Positions 49,781 through 58,402 of a stretch of 64,000 nt of DNA are shown one piece after another. Where the stretch lies: assembly GCA_031180825.1 (NCBI GenBank), contig JAPSLM010000003.1, positions 186,001 to 250,000 of the forward strand, read 5' to 3'. The stretch is from Paenibacillus sp. GTDB taxonomy: Bacteria; Bacillota; Bacilli; Paenibacillales; NBRC-103111. The number at the start of each line of letters is the position of its first letter. The first letter of the stretch is position 1. The translations under genes and the position numbers were made by a program. Under the pieces are notes generated by a model, which saw only the letters and a list, made by a program, of their open reading frames with translations, was not told the origin of the DNA and made no database searches.

Positions 49781-50620
49781 ATGGAGGTTACATCACCGCT
49801 GCAGTGGAACACCCTGCTCAGCGACCCGACCGGGCGTCGTACGGATAAGCCGCGGGCTTTAGGCAAAACGATGGTCATCGACAAAGGCCTTGGGCTTCAT
49901 GCGCTTGAGGATTTGCTGCAGACGGCCGGCGTCTATATCGACATGCTGAAAATCGGATTCGGCACCTCGCCGCTTTATCAGACGGAGTTGCTTAGGCACA
50001 AAATCGAAATGGCCAAAGCCTACGACATTATCGTCTACCCCGGAGGCACTTTTCTGGAGGTGGCGATCCGGCAGGATGCGGTCGACCATTACTTTGATAT
50101 GGCAGCTTACATGGGCTTTAGCGGTATGGAGGTGTCGGACGGAACCATCGAAGTGCCCCGGAGTCTGCGCAGCGAGCTGATCTCCCGGGGCGTGAAAGCG
50201 GGGCTCACGGTCATTACCGAATACGGAAAAAAGGGATGGGGCTCCACCATCGAATTGGACGAATTGATTGAAACGGTGATCGTGGATACCGGACTCGGCG
50301 CTGCGCTTGTCACGATCGAAGGCCGGGAGTCCGGCAAAGGCGTCGGCATCTACGACGCTCAAGGCGCTTGTAAGGATAAGGAAATCGCGCAGGTACTGAG
50401 CAAGGTGCCGAGTCCGGGCTTTCTGCTCTGGGAAGCGCCTCAGAAGGAGCAGCAGGTGCATCTGATGCAAACGCTGGGAGCCGACGTTCATCTCGGCAAC
50501 GTCGCTCCGGCGGACGTCATCTCGCTCGAAGCGCTCCGTCGGGGACTCCGTTCCGACACGATGCTCCTTGGGGGAACGCAGTCCGTGGCCACCGGCTACA
50601 CGTGGGATTGGCAAATCTGA
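49781..50620 (+). CDS. comA: Phosphosulfolactate synthase
   Basis: A 279-residue TIM-barrel enzyme that adds sulfite to phosphoenolpyruvate to give (R)-2-phospho-3-sulfolactate. Signature segments are RALGKTMVIDKGLGLHALEDLLQTAGVYIDMLKIGFGTSPLY, VYPGGTFLEVAI, VSDGTIEVP, EYGKKGWGS and LGADVHLGNVAPADVISLEALRRGLRSDT. ComA here is the coenzyme M/sulfolactate enzyme (B. subtilis YitD), not a competence protein. With ComB it makes sulfolactate, a major solute of Bacillus spores. It is divergent from yqhV-spoIIIA and coupled to comB. Confidence 0.93.
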   Translation: MEVTSPLQWNTLLSDPTGRRTDKPRALGKTMVIDKGLGLHALEDLLQTAGVYIDMLKIGFGTSPLYQTELLRHKIEMAKAYDIIVYPGGTFLEVAIRQDAVDHYFDMAAYMGFSGMEVSDGTIEVPRSLRSELISRGVKAGLTVITEYGKKGWGSTIELDELIETVIVDTGLGAALVTIEGRESGKGVGIYDAQGACKDKEIAQVLSKVPSPGFLLWEAPQKEQQVHLMQTLGADVHLGNVAPADVISLEALRRGLRSDTMLLGGTQSVATGYTWDWQI

Positions 50621-50641
50621 ATCGGGGGAGGTCCGGTTTCC

Positions 50642-51391
50642 ATGAATATACAAGTGATCGCCTCCATTAACGAAGCGAGGTCCGACGATCTTCAGCACAA
50701 AACCGTTATCGTCATCGATGTGCTTCGCGCAACCTCCACGATGCTGACGGCGCTGGCCGGGGGATGCCGGACGCTTGTCCCGGTCGAAACGGTCAGCCTG
50801 GCGAAAAGCTTGCAGAAACCCGGAGATTTGCTGGGAGGAGAGCGTTCGTGCAAAAAAATTCCCGGCTTCGACTTCGGCAATTCTCCGCTGGAGTATTCGC
50901 CTGAAGCCGTATCCGGAAAAACGCTGATCATGACGACGACAAACGGGACCCGGGCGATTCAAAAGGCCAGAAAGGCGGATCACGTGCTGATCGGCGCTTT
51001 CCTGAACGCCGGTGCCTGCGCCCGCAAAGCGGCCTCGCTGGATCAGGAAATTGTGATTGTCTGTTCCGGGGCCCAAGACGTATTCTCGCTGGAAGACGGG
51101 CTCTGCGCCGGTCTGCTTGTGCGGGAATTGCTCCGGCTGTCCGGCTGCGACCCGGACAGTGCGGCTGCCGCGCAGTCGGTCGGCGATTTCGGGCTGGCGA
51201 TGCTTCACGCCTACCGGCAAGTGAAGGACCGTCTGACCGACACGCTGTTCTCCTGCGCCGGCGGACGGCGGCTGACCAAGCTCGGCTTCCGTGACGATGT
51301 GCCGTACTGCTCGCAAATCGACATATTGCCTTTAGCCCCTGTCGTGCGCGCCGGGAAGCTGGAGCCTGAGCACGCCTCCGCCTCACTTTAG
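50642..51391 (+). CDS. comB: 2-phosphosulfolactate phosphatase
   Basis: A 249-residue metal-dependent phosphatase that converts 2-phosphosulfolactate to sulfolactate (B. subtilis YitC). Conserved stretches are TVIVIDVLRATSTMLTALAGGCRTLVPVE, LLGGERSCKKIPGFDFGNSPLEYSPE, TTTNGTRAIQKA, VIVCSGAQDVFSLEDGLCAGLLV and the C-terminal CSQIDILPLAPV. A GGGGGAGG site precedes the ATG, 21 bases after comA. The pair implies sulfolactate storage in spores, which fits the sporulation-rich surroundings. Confidence 0.92.
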   Translation: MNIQVIASINEARSDDLQHKTVIVIDVLRATSTMLTALAGGCRTLVPVETVSLAKSLQKPGDLLGGERSCKKIPGFDFGNSPLEYSPEAVSGKTLIMTTTNGTRAIQKARKADHVLIGAFLNAGACARKAASLDQEIVIVCSGAQDVFSLEDGLCAGLLVRELLRLSGCDPDSAAAAQSVGDFGLAMLHAYRQVKDRLTDTLFSCAGGRRLTKLGFRDDVPYCSQIDILPLAPVVRAGKLEPEHASASL

Positions 51392-51451
51392 TTCTAAACC
51401 AAGCCCTCGTTCATACAATGAAAAAGAATCCAATGGACAAGGGGCCTGGCC

Positions 51452-51916
51452 ATGAACGGAGACATTTTGCTGGTGGCGCTGATTATCATCGGTCTGATCG
51501 GTCGCTCCCATATCATTACCACGGCAGCGTGCGTGCTGTTGATTATCAAGCTCATCAGCTTGGATCGGTATTTGCCTGCCATCGAACGGCGAGGGCTGGA
51601 GCTCGGGCTGCTGTTTTTGACGATGGGGGTATTGGTTCCGTTTGCCAGCGAACGGATTTCCATTAAAGACGTGACGTCGATGTTCACCACGTGGCCGGGG
51701 ATTTTGGCCTTGGTCGGAGGTGCAATCGCGACGTACATGAACGGCAAAGGCTTGGAGTTATTAAAAATAGACCCACAATTGATTGTGGGTCTTGTCATTG
51801 GTTCCATCTTCGGGATTGTATTCTTGAAAGGCATTCCGGTCGGACCACTGATGGCCGCCGGAATTACCGCTTTTCTGTTCAAGCTGTTTTCGTTCGTCTT
51901 CGATAAGTTGCGCTAA
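51452..51916 (+). CDS. DUF441 membrane protein
   Basis: A 154-residue protein with four to five membrane helices (about residues 5-20, 25-42, 51-66, 82-97 and 113-145). It matches the DUF441/YtwI family of unknown function, conserved in Bacillota. It starts 60 bases after comB and ends a single base away from the convergent aspartate kinase gene, leaving no room for a separate terminator. Confidence 0.85.
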   Translation: MNGDILLVALIIIGLIGRSHIITTAACVLLIIKLISLDRYLPAIERRGLELGLLFLTMGVLVPFASERISIKDVTSMFTTWPGILALVGGAIATYMNGKGLELLKIDPQLIVGLVIGSIFGIVFLKGIPVGPLMAAGITAFLFKLFSFVFDKLR

Positions 51917-51917
51917 C

Positions 51918-53174
51918 TTATCTTCGTTCGGAAGGGCCGCCCACAAAAGCGGTCTGGTCCGAATCGAGACCGTAAGCGCTATGCAGCGCCGCGATGACTT
52001 CGTTCAAGCGGCTGTTTTCAATGACGCAGGACGTCTTGATTTCGGACGTGCTTACCAGCAGAATGCTGATGCCGAGCCCGGAGATGACCTCGAACATTTT
52101 CGCCGCGACGCCCGGCGTGCTGACCATGCCCGCACCGACGATGGATACTTTGACCAGGTTGGTCTCGGAGGTCACTTGGCGGAAGCCGACTTCCGGACGA
52201 ATCCCTTCGATGACTTGAAGCGCCTTCTCTTGATCGGACAGCGATACGGTGCAGGAGAAGTCGGCGAGACCGTTCTGGACGCCGCTTTGAACGATGATAT
52301 CCACATCGATTTGCGCTTTGGCCAAGGCGGTGAATACTTTAGCCAGTTGGCCCGGCTTTTCTTCCACTCCCAAAATACTGATCCTCGCCACATTTTTGTC
52401 GTAAGCAATGCCGCGTACTACGATGCCTTGTTCCATCGCCGCTTCCTCCTTCACATTCGTGCCCTCGTTATGATTGAAGCTGGATCTGACGACCAGCCGT
52501 ACGTTGTAATTTTTGGCGTATTCCACGGCGCGCGGATGCAGAACCGCCGCCCCGAGATTGGCAAGCTCCAGCATTTCGTCGTACGAAATTTCGCTCAGCT
52601 TGCGCGCACATTTGACGATCCGCGGATCGGTGGAATAGATGCCGTCCACATCGGTAAAAATTTCGCAGACGTCCGCGTCAATGGCAGCCGCCAGCGCTAC
52701 GGCCGTCGTATCCGATCCGCCGCGTCCGAGCGTCGTAATTTCGCCTTCCTCCGTCATGCCTTGGAAGCCCGCAACGATGACGATTTTGCCCGCTGCGGTT
52801 GCATTGCGGACACGGTCCGGCCGGATATCGGTAATGCGCGCCTTGCCATGAAGCGCTTCCGTATACATGCCGGCTTGCCAGCCCGTAAACGAAACGGCTT
52901 CGTGCCCGAGGCTGTGGATCGCCATCGCCAGCAGCGAAACCGAAACCTGCTCGCCCGTCGTCAGCAGCATGTCCATTTCTCGCGCCGGCGGCGTGCCGGG
53001 GCACAGTTGTTTGGACAAATCGATCAAATCGTCCGTTGTATCTCCCATGGCCGAAACGACGACGACACAATCGTGGCCTTCGAGCTTTCTTTCCACGATG
53101 CGGTTCGCCACCCGCTTCATCCGCTCCGCGTCACCTACGGAGCTCCCGCCGAATTTCATCACTATCAGAGACAA
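51918..53174 (-). CDS. lysC: Aspartate kinase (lysine-sensitive type)
   Basis: A 418-residue enzyme that phosphorylates aspartate at the head of the Lys/Met/Thr/diaminopimelate pathway. Motifs are VMKFGGSSVGD at the N-terminus, SAMGDTTDDLIDL, GRGGSDTTAVALAAA and FTDVDGIYSTDPRI. Two ACT domains occupy the C-terminus (about residues 265-330 and 345-405; ARISILGVEEKPGQLAKVF, VKVSIVGAGMVSTPGVAAKMFEVI). Its length and ACT pair match aspartokinase II. An internal start for a beta subunit, as in B. subtilis LysC, is possible but was not confirmed. No lysine riboswitch fits in its short leader. Confidence 0.93.
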   Translation of the reverse strand: MSLIVMKFGGSSVGDAERMKRVANRIVERKLEGHDCVVVVSAMGDTTDDLIDLSKQLCPGTPPAREMDMLLTTGEQVSVSLLAMAIHSLGHEAVSFTGWQAGMYTEALHGKARITDIRPDRVRNATAAGKIVIVAGFQGMTEEGEITTLGRGGSDTTAVALAAAIDADVCEIFTDVDGIYSTDPRIVKCARKLSEISYDEMLELANLGAAVLHPRAVEYAKNYNVRLVVRSSFNHNEGTNVKEEAAMEQGIVVRGIAYDKNVARISILGVEEKPGQLAKVFTALAKAQIDVDIIVQSGVQNGLADFSCTVSLSDQEKALQVIEGIRPEVGFRQVTSETNLVKVSIVGAGMVSTPGVAAKMFEVISGLGISILLVSTSEIKTSCVIENSRLNEVIAALHSAYGLDSDQTAFVGGPSERR

Positions 53175-53217
53175 AGCTGCTCACTCCCTACGCAAACTTT
53201 TACATAACTAGTGAGTT

Positions 53218-53226
53218 ATTATATCA
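53218..53226 (-). promoter_or_regulatory. Extended -10 promoter of the aspartate kinase gene
   Basis: The minus strand reads TGATATAAT with a consensus hexamer at 53218-53223, about 45 bases before the start codon. The leader is too short for a classical lysine riboswitch. Confidence 0.55.
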
Positions 53227-53257
53227 TATGCCCTGTCTCTCTTGAAATAGTAAAATA

Positions 53258-53857
53258 TCAACCTGAGCAGACGGATAATACGAACCCTCCATCTTCTTCC
53301 AGCCGCGTCGGCAGCCCCCTTTTCCCTCCGCAGCGGACCGAAGCCAGATGCGCTTGATAAGCCCGGCTCGTCCCCGCTTCGGTCACCACATAGACCCGCT
53401 CTTTGCCCAGAGCGCGGCACCATGCGAGAAAGCGGTCCGCCTGTTGGGCAAAGAGCAGGCCCGGCAGCGTATGGATGCCCTGCAGCCACAAATATTCGGG
53501 CAAGTCGGCGGGCATCTGCCACTTGGGGAACCGGCCCGCGAGCCGGCCGGGCTCCAAAGGCATGTCGCAAGGCATCGTACGAAAATCGTAACGGAAAGGG
53601 TATTGGCGCGGACCTGCGAGCGGGTGCACGAAACGGGCGGCGGACGTCCCTTCGCACCAAAGCTCCGCCGTTTGGAGCATTCGCACGGTTGGACCGGCAA
53701 CAACCGCGTCCGCGGCCGAAAGCGGCTTCAAGCTTCGCAGCCGAAGCGCGTCGGTTCTGCCTTGCTCCGTAAGCTGCGGATCCTTCATTTTCCGGCTGCC
53801 CGGCAAACCGAGCGTATGCTGCGCCTCCCCATGAATGACGAATACCAAGTCCATCAT
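53258..53857 (-). CDS. Histidine-phosphatase-fold protein without the catalytic Arg-His-Gly
   Basis: A 199-residue protein with the phosphoglycerate mutase/histidine phosphatase fold: LVFVIHGEAQHTL in place of LVFVRHGE, a conserved DPQLTEQGRTDALRLRSL segment, VVAGPTVRMLQTAELW, and a C-terminal VVTEAGTSRAYQAHL where VSHGG-like sequence is expected. The phosphate-binding Arg is Ile and the second catalytic His is Glu. It is probably a pseudoenzyme or an inactive paralogue. ATG 53857 is used, with the next Met at codon 2. Confidence 0.75.
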   Translation of the reverse strand: MMDLVFVIHGEAQHTLGLPGSRKMKDPQLTEQGRTDALRLRSLKPLSAADAVVAGPTVRMLQTAELWCEGTSAARFVHPLAGPRQYPFRYDFRTMPCDMPLEPGRLAGRFPKWQMPADLPEYLWLQGIHTLPGLLFAQQADRFLAWCRALGKERVYVVTEAGTSRAYQAHLASVRCGGKRGLPTRLEEDGGFVLSVCSG

Positions 53858-53951
53858 ACTCCCCCCAGTCCATCGTATTCATAAGCAAAAAAAAGCATTC
53901 CTATGGAACCGGCGCCTCCCCATGCCGCCTGCCGCAGCACCGTCCGGGAAG

Positions 53952-54236
53952 CTACGGCCGCTTCCGCCGTTCGGCCCATCTCCGCAGCAGCGGCTGCATG
54001 GCGAAGGCGTACAAGGCGGCGCTGCCGGCGAACGTCAAGGCGTACAGCCATCCGGACGGGCTCGCCATCACGCCGAAGGAAACCTTGCTTTCCAGAATTT
54101 CCCCGCTTGTATAAGCGTTGACGCTCTTCGGCACATGCCTCATGGTAAGAATCATTCCCGAAACGACTTGCACGATGACATACAGCATATGAACGGCCGC
54201 CGCAAACAAAAGGGCGTTCCTGATCGTTTTAAACAT
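53952..54236 (-). CDS. Small membrane protein, unknown
   Basis: A 94-residue protein with two membrane helices (about residues 7-27 and 65-85), a short extracellular loop (TMRHVPKSVNAYTSGEILESKVSFG) and a basic C-terminus. ATG 54236 follows a GGAGAGAGACGG site. The gene follows the GNAT gene with only 26 bases between them, so they may be co-transcribed. No family was recognised. Confidence 0.55.
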   Translation of the reverse strand: MFKTIRNALLFAAAVHMLYVIVQVVSGMILTMRHVPKSVNAYTSGEILESKVSFGVMASPSGWLYALTFAGSAALYAFAMQPLLRRWAERRKRP

Positions 54237-54262
54237 CCGTCTCTCTCCTTGAATCCGGTTCT

Positions 54263-54769
54263 CTATAGCTTGTATACCATCCAATGCTCGTCATACGACT
54301 TGCCTTCGACCCTCAACGCGTTCGGCTCGGTGCCAAAGATTTCGAATCCGGCCGAACGGTACAATCGAACCGCCGGTTCGTTGACGGTAACCACGGCCAA
54401 ATAAACCTGCTCCAGCCCGTCTAACGAGCGAATCTCCTCCAGAATACGTCGAAGCAGCGCGGTGGAGACCCCTTTTCCCTGATGGGCGCGATCCACATAT
54501 ACGCCCCACAGCATGCCCTTATGAGCCAGGTTGCGCGAAGCCTCCCGCCGAAAGCCGATCATGCCCATCAGCTCGTCGTTCTCTCGGAACGCCCCCAGAA
54601 GAAACTGGTCCGCCGAATTCGGAAAACGGCGGCGAACCTCGTCCATTCCGGTTAACGACGCATCCTCATAGTTCGAGCCGAACGATTCCGGATGCTCTTT
54701 CAACGATTTTAACCGCAGGCTCCAAAATGCCTCCGCGTCTTGAAGCTCCAGTTTACGAATGATCATCAT
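54263..54769 (-). CDS. GNAT-family N-acetyltransferase
   Basis: A 168-residue acetyltransferase. The acetyl-CoA-binding segment is WGVYVDRAHQGKGVSTALLRRILEEIRSLDGLEQVYLAVVTVNEPAVRLYRSAGFEIFGTEP. N-terminal features are IRKLELQDAEAFWSLRLKSLKEHPESFGSNYED. The substrate is unknown. The fold resembles peptide or antibiotic-type acetyltransferases. It is divergent from the MerR gene, sharing an intergenic region of about 40 bases. Confidence 0.85.
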   Translation of the reverse strand: MMIIRKLELQDAEAFWSLRLKSLKEHPESFGSNYEDASLTGMDEVRRRFPNSADQFLLGAFRENDELMGMIGFRREASRNLAHKGMLWGVYVDRAHQGKGVSTALLRRILEEIRSLDGLEQVYLAVVTVNEPAVRLYRSAGFEIFGTEPNALRVEGKSYDEHWMVYKL

Positions 54770-54808
54770 GTATCCTCCAATTTTTAAAAAATAGATACAA
54801 AAAAACGA

Positions 54809-54840
54809 TTGACTCTGACATTAATGTCACGGTCTATAAT
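54809..54840 (+). promoter_or_regulatory. MerR-type promoter with a 20-bp spacer and central palindrome
   Basis: TTGACT (54809-54814) and TATAAT (54835-54840) are separated by 20 bases instead of 17. The spacer contains a perfect palindrome TGACATTAATGTCA (54816-54829). This is the standard layout of promoters that MerR-family proteins activate by twisting DNA. The downstream gene encodes a MerR-type regulator. Confidence 0.85.
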
Positions 54841-54880
54841 AAACCTACGATCGGCAATGCAACCGAAGGAGGGATGGACT

Positions 54881-55270
54881 CTGAAAATCGGCGAGCTGTC
54901 CAAGGCGACCGGAGCCAGCATCCGATCGCTCCGTTATTACGAAAAACAAGGGCTAATCGCGCCGGTCCGCACCGAAAGCGGCTACCGGGAATACCACAAA
55001 TTTGCCGTAGAGCAGGTCAAAACGATCCGGCTGTATCTGAATCTGGGCTTGTCCACCGAGCAAATTGCCGGGTTTCTGCACTGCGTGCTCATGAACGAAG
55101 AAGCGTTCTGCAGGGAAGTACTGCCCGTTTATCGGCAGAAGCTGAAAGAAATCGACGAGCAGATCCAGACGCTGGTCCGGATCAGGTCCAATCTGGAGGA
55201 ACGCATCCAATCTATTCTGTCAGAACGAACCGATAACGAATCTACAGAGGGAACGAACGATGAGCATTAA
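54881..55270 (+). CDS. MerR-family regulator
   Basis: An approximately 130-residue MerR-type regulator. The winged helix-turn-helix begins LKIGELSKATGASIRSLRYYEKQGLI, followed by the coiled coil (KLKEIDEQIQTLVRIRSNLEERIQSIL). There is no metal-ligand Cys motif of MerR or ZntR, although CVLMNEEAFC in the centre holds two Cys that could sense oxidation. The start is uncertain: a CTG at 54881 sits 7 bases after AAGGAGGG and gives the family N-terminus, while an in-frame ATG at 54857 is an alternative. The stop overlaps the thioredoxin start. It probably activates its own promoter (54809-54840). Confidence 0.82.
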   Translation: MKIGELSKATGASIRSLRYYEKQGLIAPVRTESGYREYHKFAVEQVKTIRLYLNLGLSTEQIAGFLHCVLMNEEAFCREVLPVYRQKLKEIDEQIQTLVRIRSNLEERIQSILSERTDNESTEGTNDEH

Positions 55271-55592
55271 AACAAGCAACGATGCCGAATTTTCCGGAGA
55301 TATCCGCAAATCCGAACTGACGCTGGTCGATTTTACCGCCGCGTGGTGCCCGCCGTGCAAAAGGCTGATCCCGCTGCTGGAGGAGCTCGGACATGAGCTG
55401 GGAGAGCGCGTGACGATTCTGAAGGTGGACGTCGACGCTTCGCCGCAGATTGCGTCCCGATTCGGGGTGATGTCGATGCCGACGGTCATCCTGCTCAAGG
55501 ATGGCGAGCCCGTCGAAAAGCTGGTCGGCTTGAGGCCGAAAGAAACGTACCGCAGCTTGGTTGCCAAGTACTCGGCCGTAACCGCCCGCTAA
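55260..55592 (+). CDS. Thioredoxin-like protein with CPPC active site
   Basis: A 110-residue thioredoxin-fold protein. The active site is AAWCPPCKRL (Cys30 and Cys33), the cis-Pro loop is VMSMPTVILLKDGEPVEKLVGL, and DFTAAW and VDASPQIASRFGV match the family. CPPC rather than CGPC usually shifts the redox potential. It overlaps the MerR gene by 11 bases and shares its promoter. The pair therefore looks like a redox-responsive two-gene module. No signal peptide is present, so it is cytosolic. Confidence 0.88.
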   Translation: MSIKTSNDAEFSGDIRKSELTLVDFTAAWCPPCKRLIPLLEELGHELGERVTILKVDVDASPQIASRFGVMSMPTVILLKDGEPVEKLVGLRPKETYRSLVAKYSAVTAR

Positions 55593-55733
55593 GGAAATCA
55601 AAGCAGGCGGCAGTCATTGACCGCCATCTGCGCCTCTTCTTGTACATCGTACCATATTTTGGAGTAAGGTGAAATTCCCCTCATGCCGGGCGATAACCGT
55701 AAAACCGGCGAAGCCAAAAGGGCTGGCGCGCAA

Positions 55734-58355
55734 TCAGCCGCCAGCCTCCATGCTCCACTGCCCCTGCTCGATCGATACGGTCCGGACCGGACGGTCGAAC
55801 TCCCGTTCGATTCCCTGCTCGACAATAAGCTCATCCGGTTCGTCGTGCTGCGGATCTTCCCAGTCCAGCCATTGCAAGCGGCCGAAGCTGCAGGGACGGG
55901 AAGCCTTCCCGTCCTTTATGCGGACATAGACCAAATCGCCTCCGGACAAATAGTTCACGATCGCACGACCTGCACTCCGCCCCGCCGGGAACCGGGTCAG
56001 CCAAATCTCGATCAGCCGGCTGCGGCCGGACGCGGCGGGCAGGTCGGCACGGCTGCGCACATGGGAAGCGATGATTTCGGCCCACTGCCGGGTCCAGCGC
56101 TTCTTGGTGAACACCTCTGCGACTCCGGTCGCTTTTTGTTTGAATGCCGCGAGCTTCGCCGGATTGTCCAGCAAGCTGCAGATGGCTTGCGTCAGGGCAT
56201 GCACATTAGGCTCGATGAGCAGGCCGTTGTACCCGTCGATGACGAGGTCCGTCAAACCGCCGACGCGGGTGGCGATAACCGCATTGCCGGAAGCCATCGC
56301 CTCCAGACAGGACAAGCTCGTGCCTTCGCTGTACAGCGTCGGGATCAGCGAAATGTCCGCCTGCCGGTAAGCCTGCGGCATGTCGTCAAGCTTCAGCGAG
56401 TACCGTTTGATGCGGCCGGGCCACCGTTTGATTTTGACATCTACGTGCCGCACGTCGTCATCGAGTCCTGCCCCGACGAAATGAAAATCGACATTGGGAT
56501 ATTTAAGCAAAATTTGATCGATCACTTCCAGCACGAGGTACAATCCTCTCGCGTGATACAACCTCCTGGGATACAAGATGACGATGCGGCCGCCCGGCTT
56601 GTCATAATCGGGTCTTGGCGAGAATTCGTCCGTATCGACGTAGTTCGGAATCACTTTGATCGTGTGGCTCAAAGCGTAATCGACCGTCTGCAGCCAGTTT
56701 GCCGAATTCGTATCCACCGACACCAGCGTTCCGCACAACCGGGCCCCTTCGATAAAACGGCGGTTCGTTTCCCAGAAAGCCGATCCGTCCGTATAACTGC
56801 AATTCGGGTTATCCCAGCTCACGCCGTGAATAATACCGATGCCGGAACCGCTCGTTTCATAGGGCCACGCGTTGAAAAAGGCGGAATAAACCGTCAATGC
56901 CGAACGCTCGGCCGTTTGCTCCTGAAACAACCGATTGTATGTTTTGACGGTGGGGATCGTAAATTGCTTCGCGTGCTGCCCGCCTCTGGATAAAGACACG
57001 ACGTCGATCCCCCGCACCCGGCGCAGCCAAGCATCATGGCCGTACTGATAGACGGTGAGCGGTACCCCCTGCTGCTCCATCAGCCGGTGCAAATCTGTCA
57101 AATACCGTTCCGCTCCGCCATTAAAGAACTTCTCCCCCTCATAATCCAGGAAGGTCACCGTCATCACCGCAGCCTTGCTCGCCGGATCGTAATTGGCATA
57201 CGCCTTCCAGGCTCCCTGGCGCTCCTCCAGCAGACGCTCCGCTTGATCCGTCCGCTCCGACCATTGGTGGTCTTCGGCAAAACGGGCCCCTTCCCGGCCC
57301 GCTATCCCGGCGAATTCCGGAGCCAGAACCGACGCGAGCGCCGCTTCGAATTCGTCGGCGCCTTCCGCCAGACGCAAGATGTCGGTCCGGTACGCCTTCA
57401 ACTCCAGCAGCGGCGTGGAAACGACCGGAAGGCCGAGCGCCGCATATTCGAAAAATTTGACGGGAGACACGCTGTTGGTCGTATCATTCACCCGGAATGG
57501 AATGATGGCCGCATGGAACCACCTTCCATAATGCACCAGTTGGTGGTATGGCTTCATCCCGAGCAGGTGGATGTTGGGCGCATCGAGTTTGTCCCCGGGT
57601 ATGCCCGGCTTGCCGATGATGACGAACTGCCACTCCGGCTTCCTGCGGGCCAATTCCAGTACCAGCTCACTATCGAACCATTCCTCCACCGCCCCGAAAT
57701 ATCCGATCACCGGGGAGCCTGCCGCGACAAACGGGGCCATGTCTCCGGGAATGAATGCCTGCGGCTTTCCGAAATCTTCGATTCTCGCAGCGTTAGGCAA
57801 ATAATGGGCATCGGGACGATCCTTCACATACCTTTCCAGCGATTTTGCGGAATAGGTCACGAGGTCCGCTTGGGCCGAAGTTTGTCGATGCTTTTCAAGC
57901 ATGTTCTCATCGTACAGCGAAAAAAACTCGAGAGCGTCGAGCACATCGTACCAAAGCACCTTATGCGGCAATAGGTCCGCCCAAGCCATCTGCATCAGCC
58001 AAGTGCACAGCACAATCACGGATTGGCTGCGACACGCCGGAAGCAAGTACGCCTCGCCGCTCACGACGAAAAGGTTCGGCTCGGCTTCGCGAAGCTGAAA
58101 AGGTTTGCCGGTCGGGTCGCAAAAGAAACAGAGATACCCCCGTCCGGCAAACTCTTTCAGCAGCTGCTGCGGACGCTGAAGCGGCTCCCAGGGAACCGCT
58201 TCGGGGAATACGACGATGGCTTTGTAAGTTTTGCTCCCCATGATACTCATCACTTCCGCTGCATGCGGATCGATCGGACCATGCAGGAAGCTCGCATAAT
58301 ACTGCTGCCTGTAATGGTATTCCGAACGAAAATGCGGTTTCGTCTCGTCCGCCAC
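55734..58355 (-). CDS. Two-domain GT4-type glycosyltransferase (fusion)
   Basis: An 873-residue protein with two GT-B-type halves. The first (about residues 42-380) includes RPQQLLKEFAGRGY, VLWYDVLDALEFF, VIGYFGAVEEWFD, FVIIGKPG, and AAIIPFRVNDTTNSVSPVKFFEYAALGLPVVSTP. The second (about 395-760) is a typical GT4 enzyme: FFNGGAERYLTDLHRLM, YPRRLYHARGLYLVLEVI, VDFHFVGAG, and DISLIPTLYSEGTSLSCLEAMASGNAVIATRVGGLTDLVIDGYNGLLI. A short C-terminal domain (about 800-873) follows. It probably builds a surface glycan. The related single-domain gene at 58767 resembles its first half. Family confidence is high and substrate confidence low. Confidence 0.88.
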   Translation of the reverse strand: MADETKPHFRSEYHYRQQYYASFLHGPIDPHAAEVMSIMGSKTYKAIVVFPEAVPWEPLQRPQQLLKEFAGRGYLCFFCDPTGKPFQLREAEPNLFVVSGEAYLLPACRSQSVIVLCTWLMQMAWADLLPHKVLWYDVLDALEFFSLYDENMLEKHRQTSAQADLVTYSAKSLERYVKDRPDAHYLPNAARIEDFGKPQAFIPGDMAPFVAAGSPVIGYFGAVEEWFDSELVLELARRKPEWQFVIIGKPGIPGDKLDAPNIHLLGMKPYHQLVHYGRWFHAAIIPFRVNDTTNSVSPVKFFEYAALGLPVVSTPLLELKAYRTDILRLAEGADEFEAALASVLAPEFAGIAGREGARFAEDHQWSERTDQAERLLEERQGAWKAYANYDPASKAAVMTVTFLDYEGEKFFNGGAERYLTDLHRLMEQQGVPLTVYQYGHDAWLRRVRGIDVVSLSRGGQHAKQFTIPTVKTYNRLFQEQTAERSALTVYSAFFNAWPYETSGSGIGIIHGVSWDNPNCSYTDGSAFWETNRRFIEGARLCGTLVSVDTNSANWLQTVDYALSHTIKVIPNYVDTDEFSPRPDYDKPGGRIVILYPRRLYHARGLYLVLEVIDQILLKYPNVDFHFVGAGLDDDVRHVDVKIKRWPGRIKRYSLKLDDMPQAYRQADISLIPTLYSEGTSLSCLEAMASGNAVIATRVGGLTDLVIDGYNGLLIEPNVHALTQAICSLLDNPAKLAAFKQKATGVAEVFTKKRWTRQWAEIIASHVRSRADLPAASGRSRLIEIWLTRFPAGRSAGRAIVNYLSGGDLVYVRIKDGKASRPCSFGRLQWLDWEDPQHDEPDELIVEQGIEREFDRPVRTVSIEQGQWSMEAGG

Positions 58356-58402
58356 CTTCCCTTACCTCCTCTTCGTTGCCGAACTAACCGGCGGCCCGCA
58401 TT

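Noticed and set aside
53175-53257. Lysine riboswitch ahead of aspartate kinase
   Set aside because: The leader is only about 45 bases, far too short for the L-box fold, and no conserved stems are seen.
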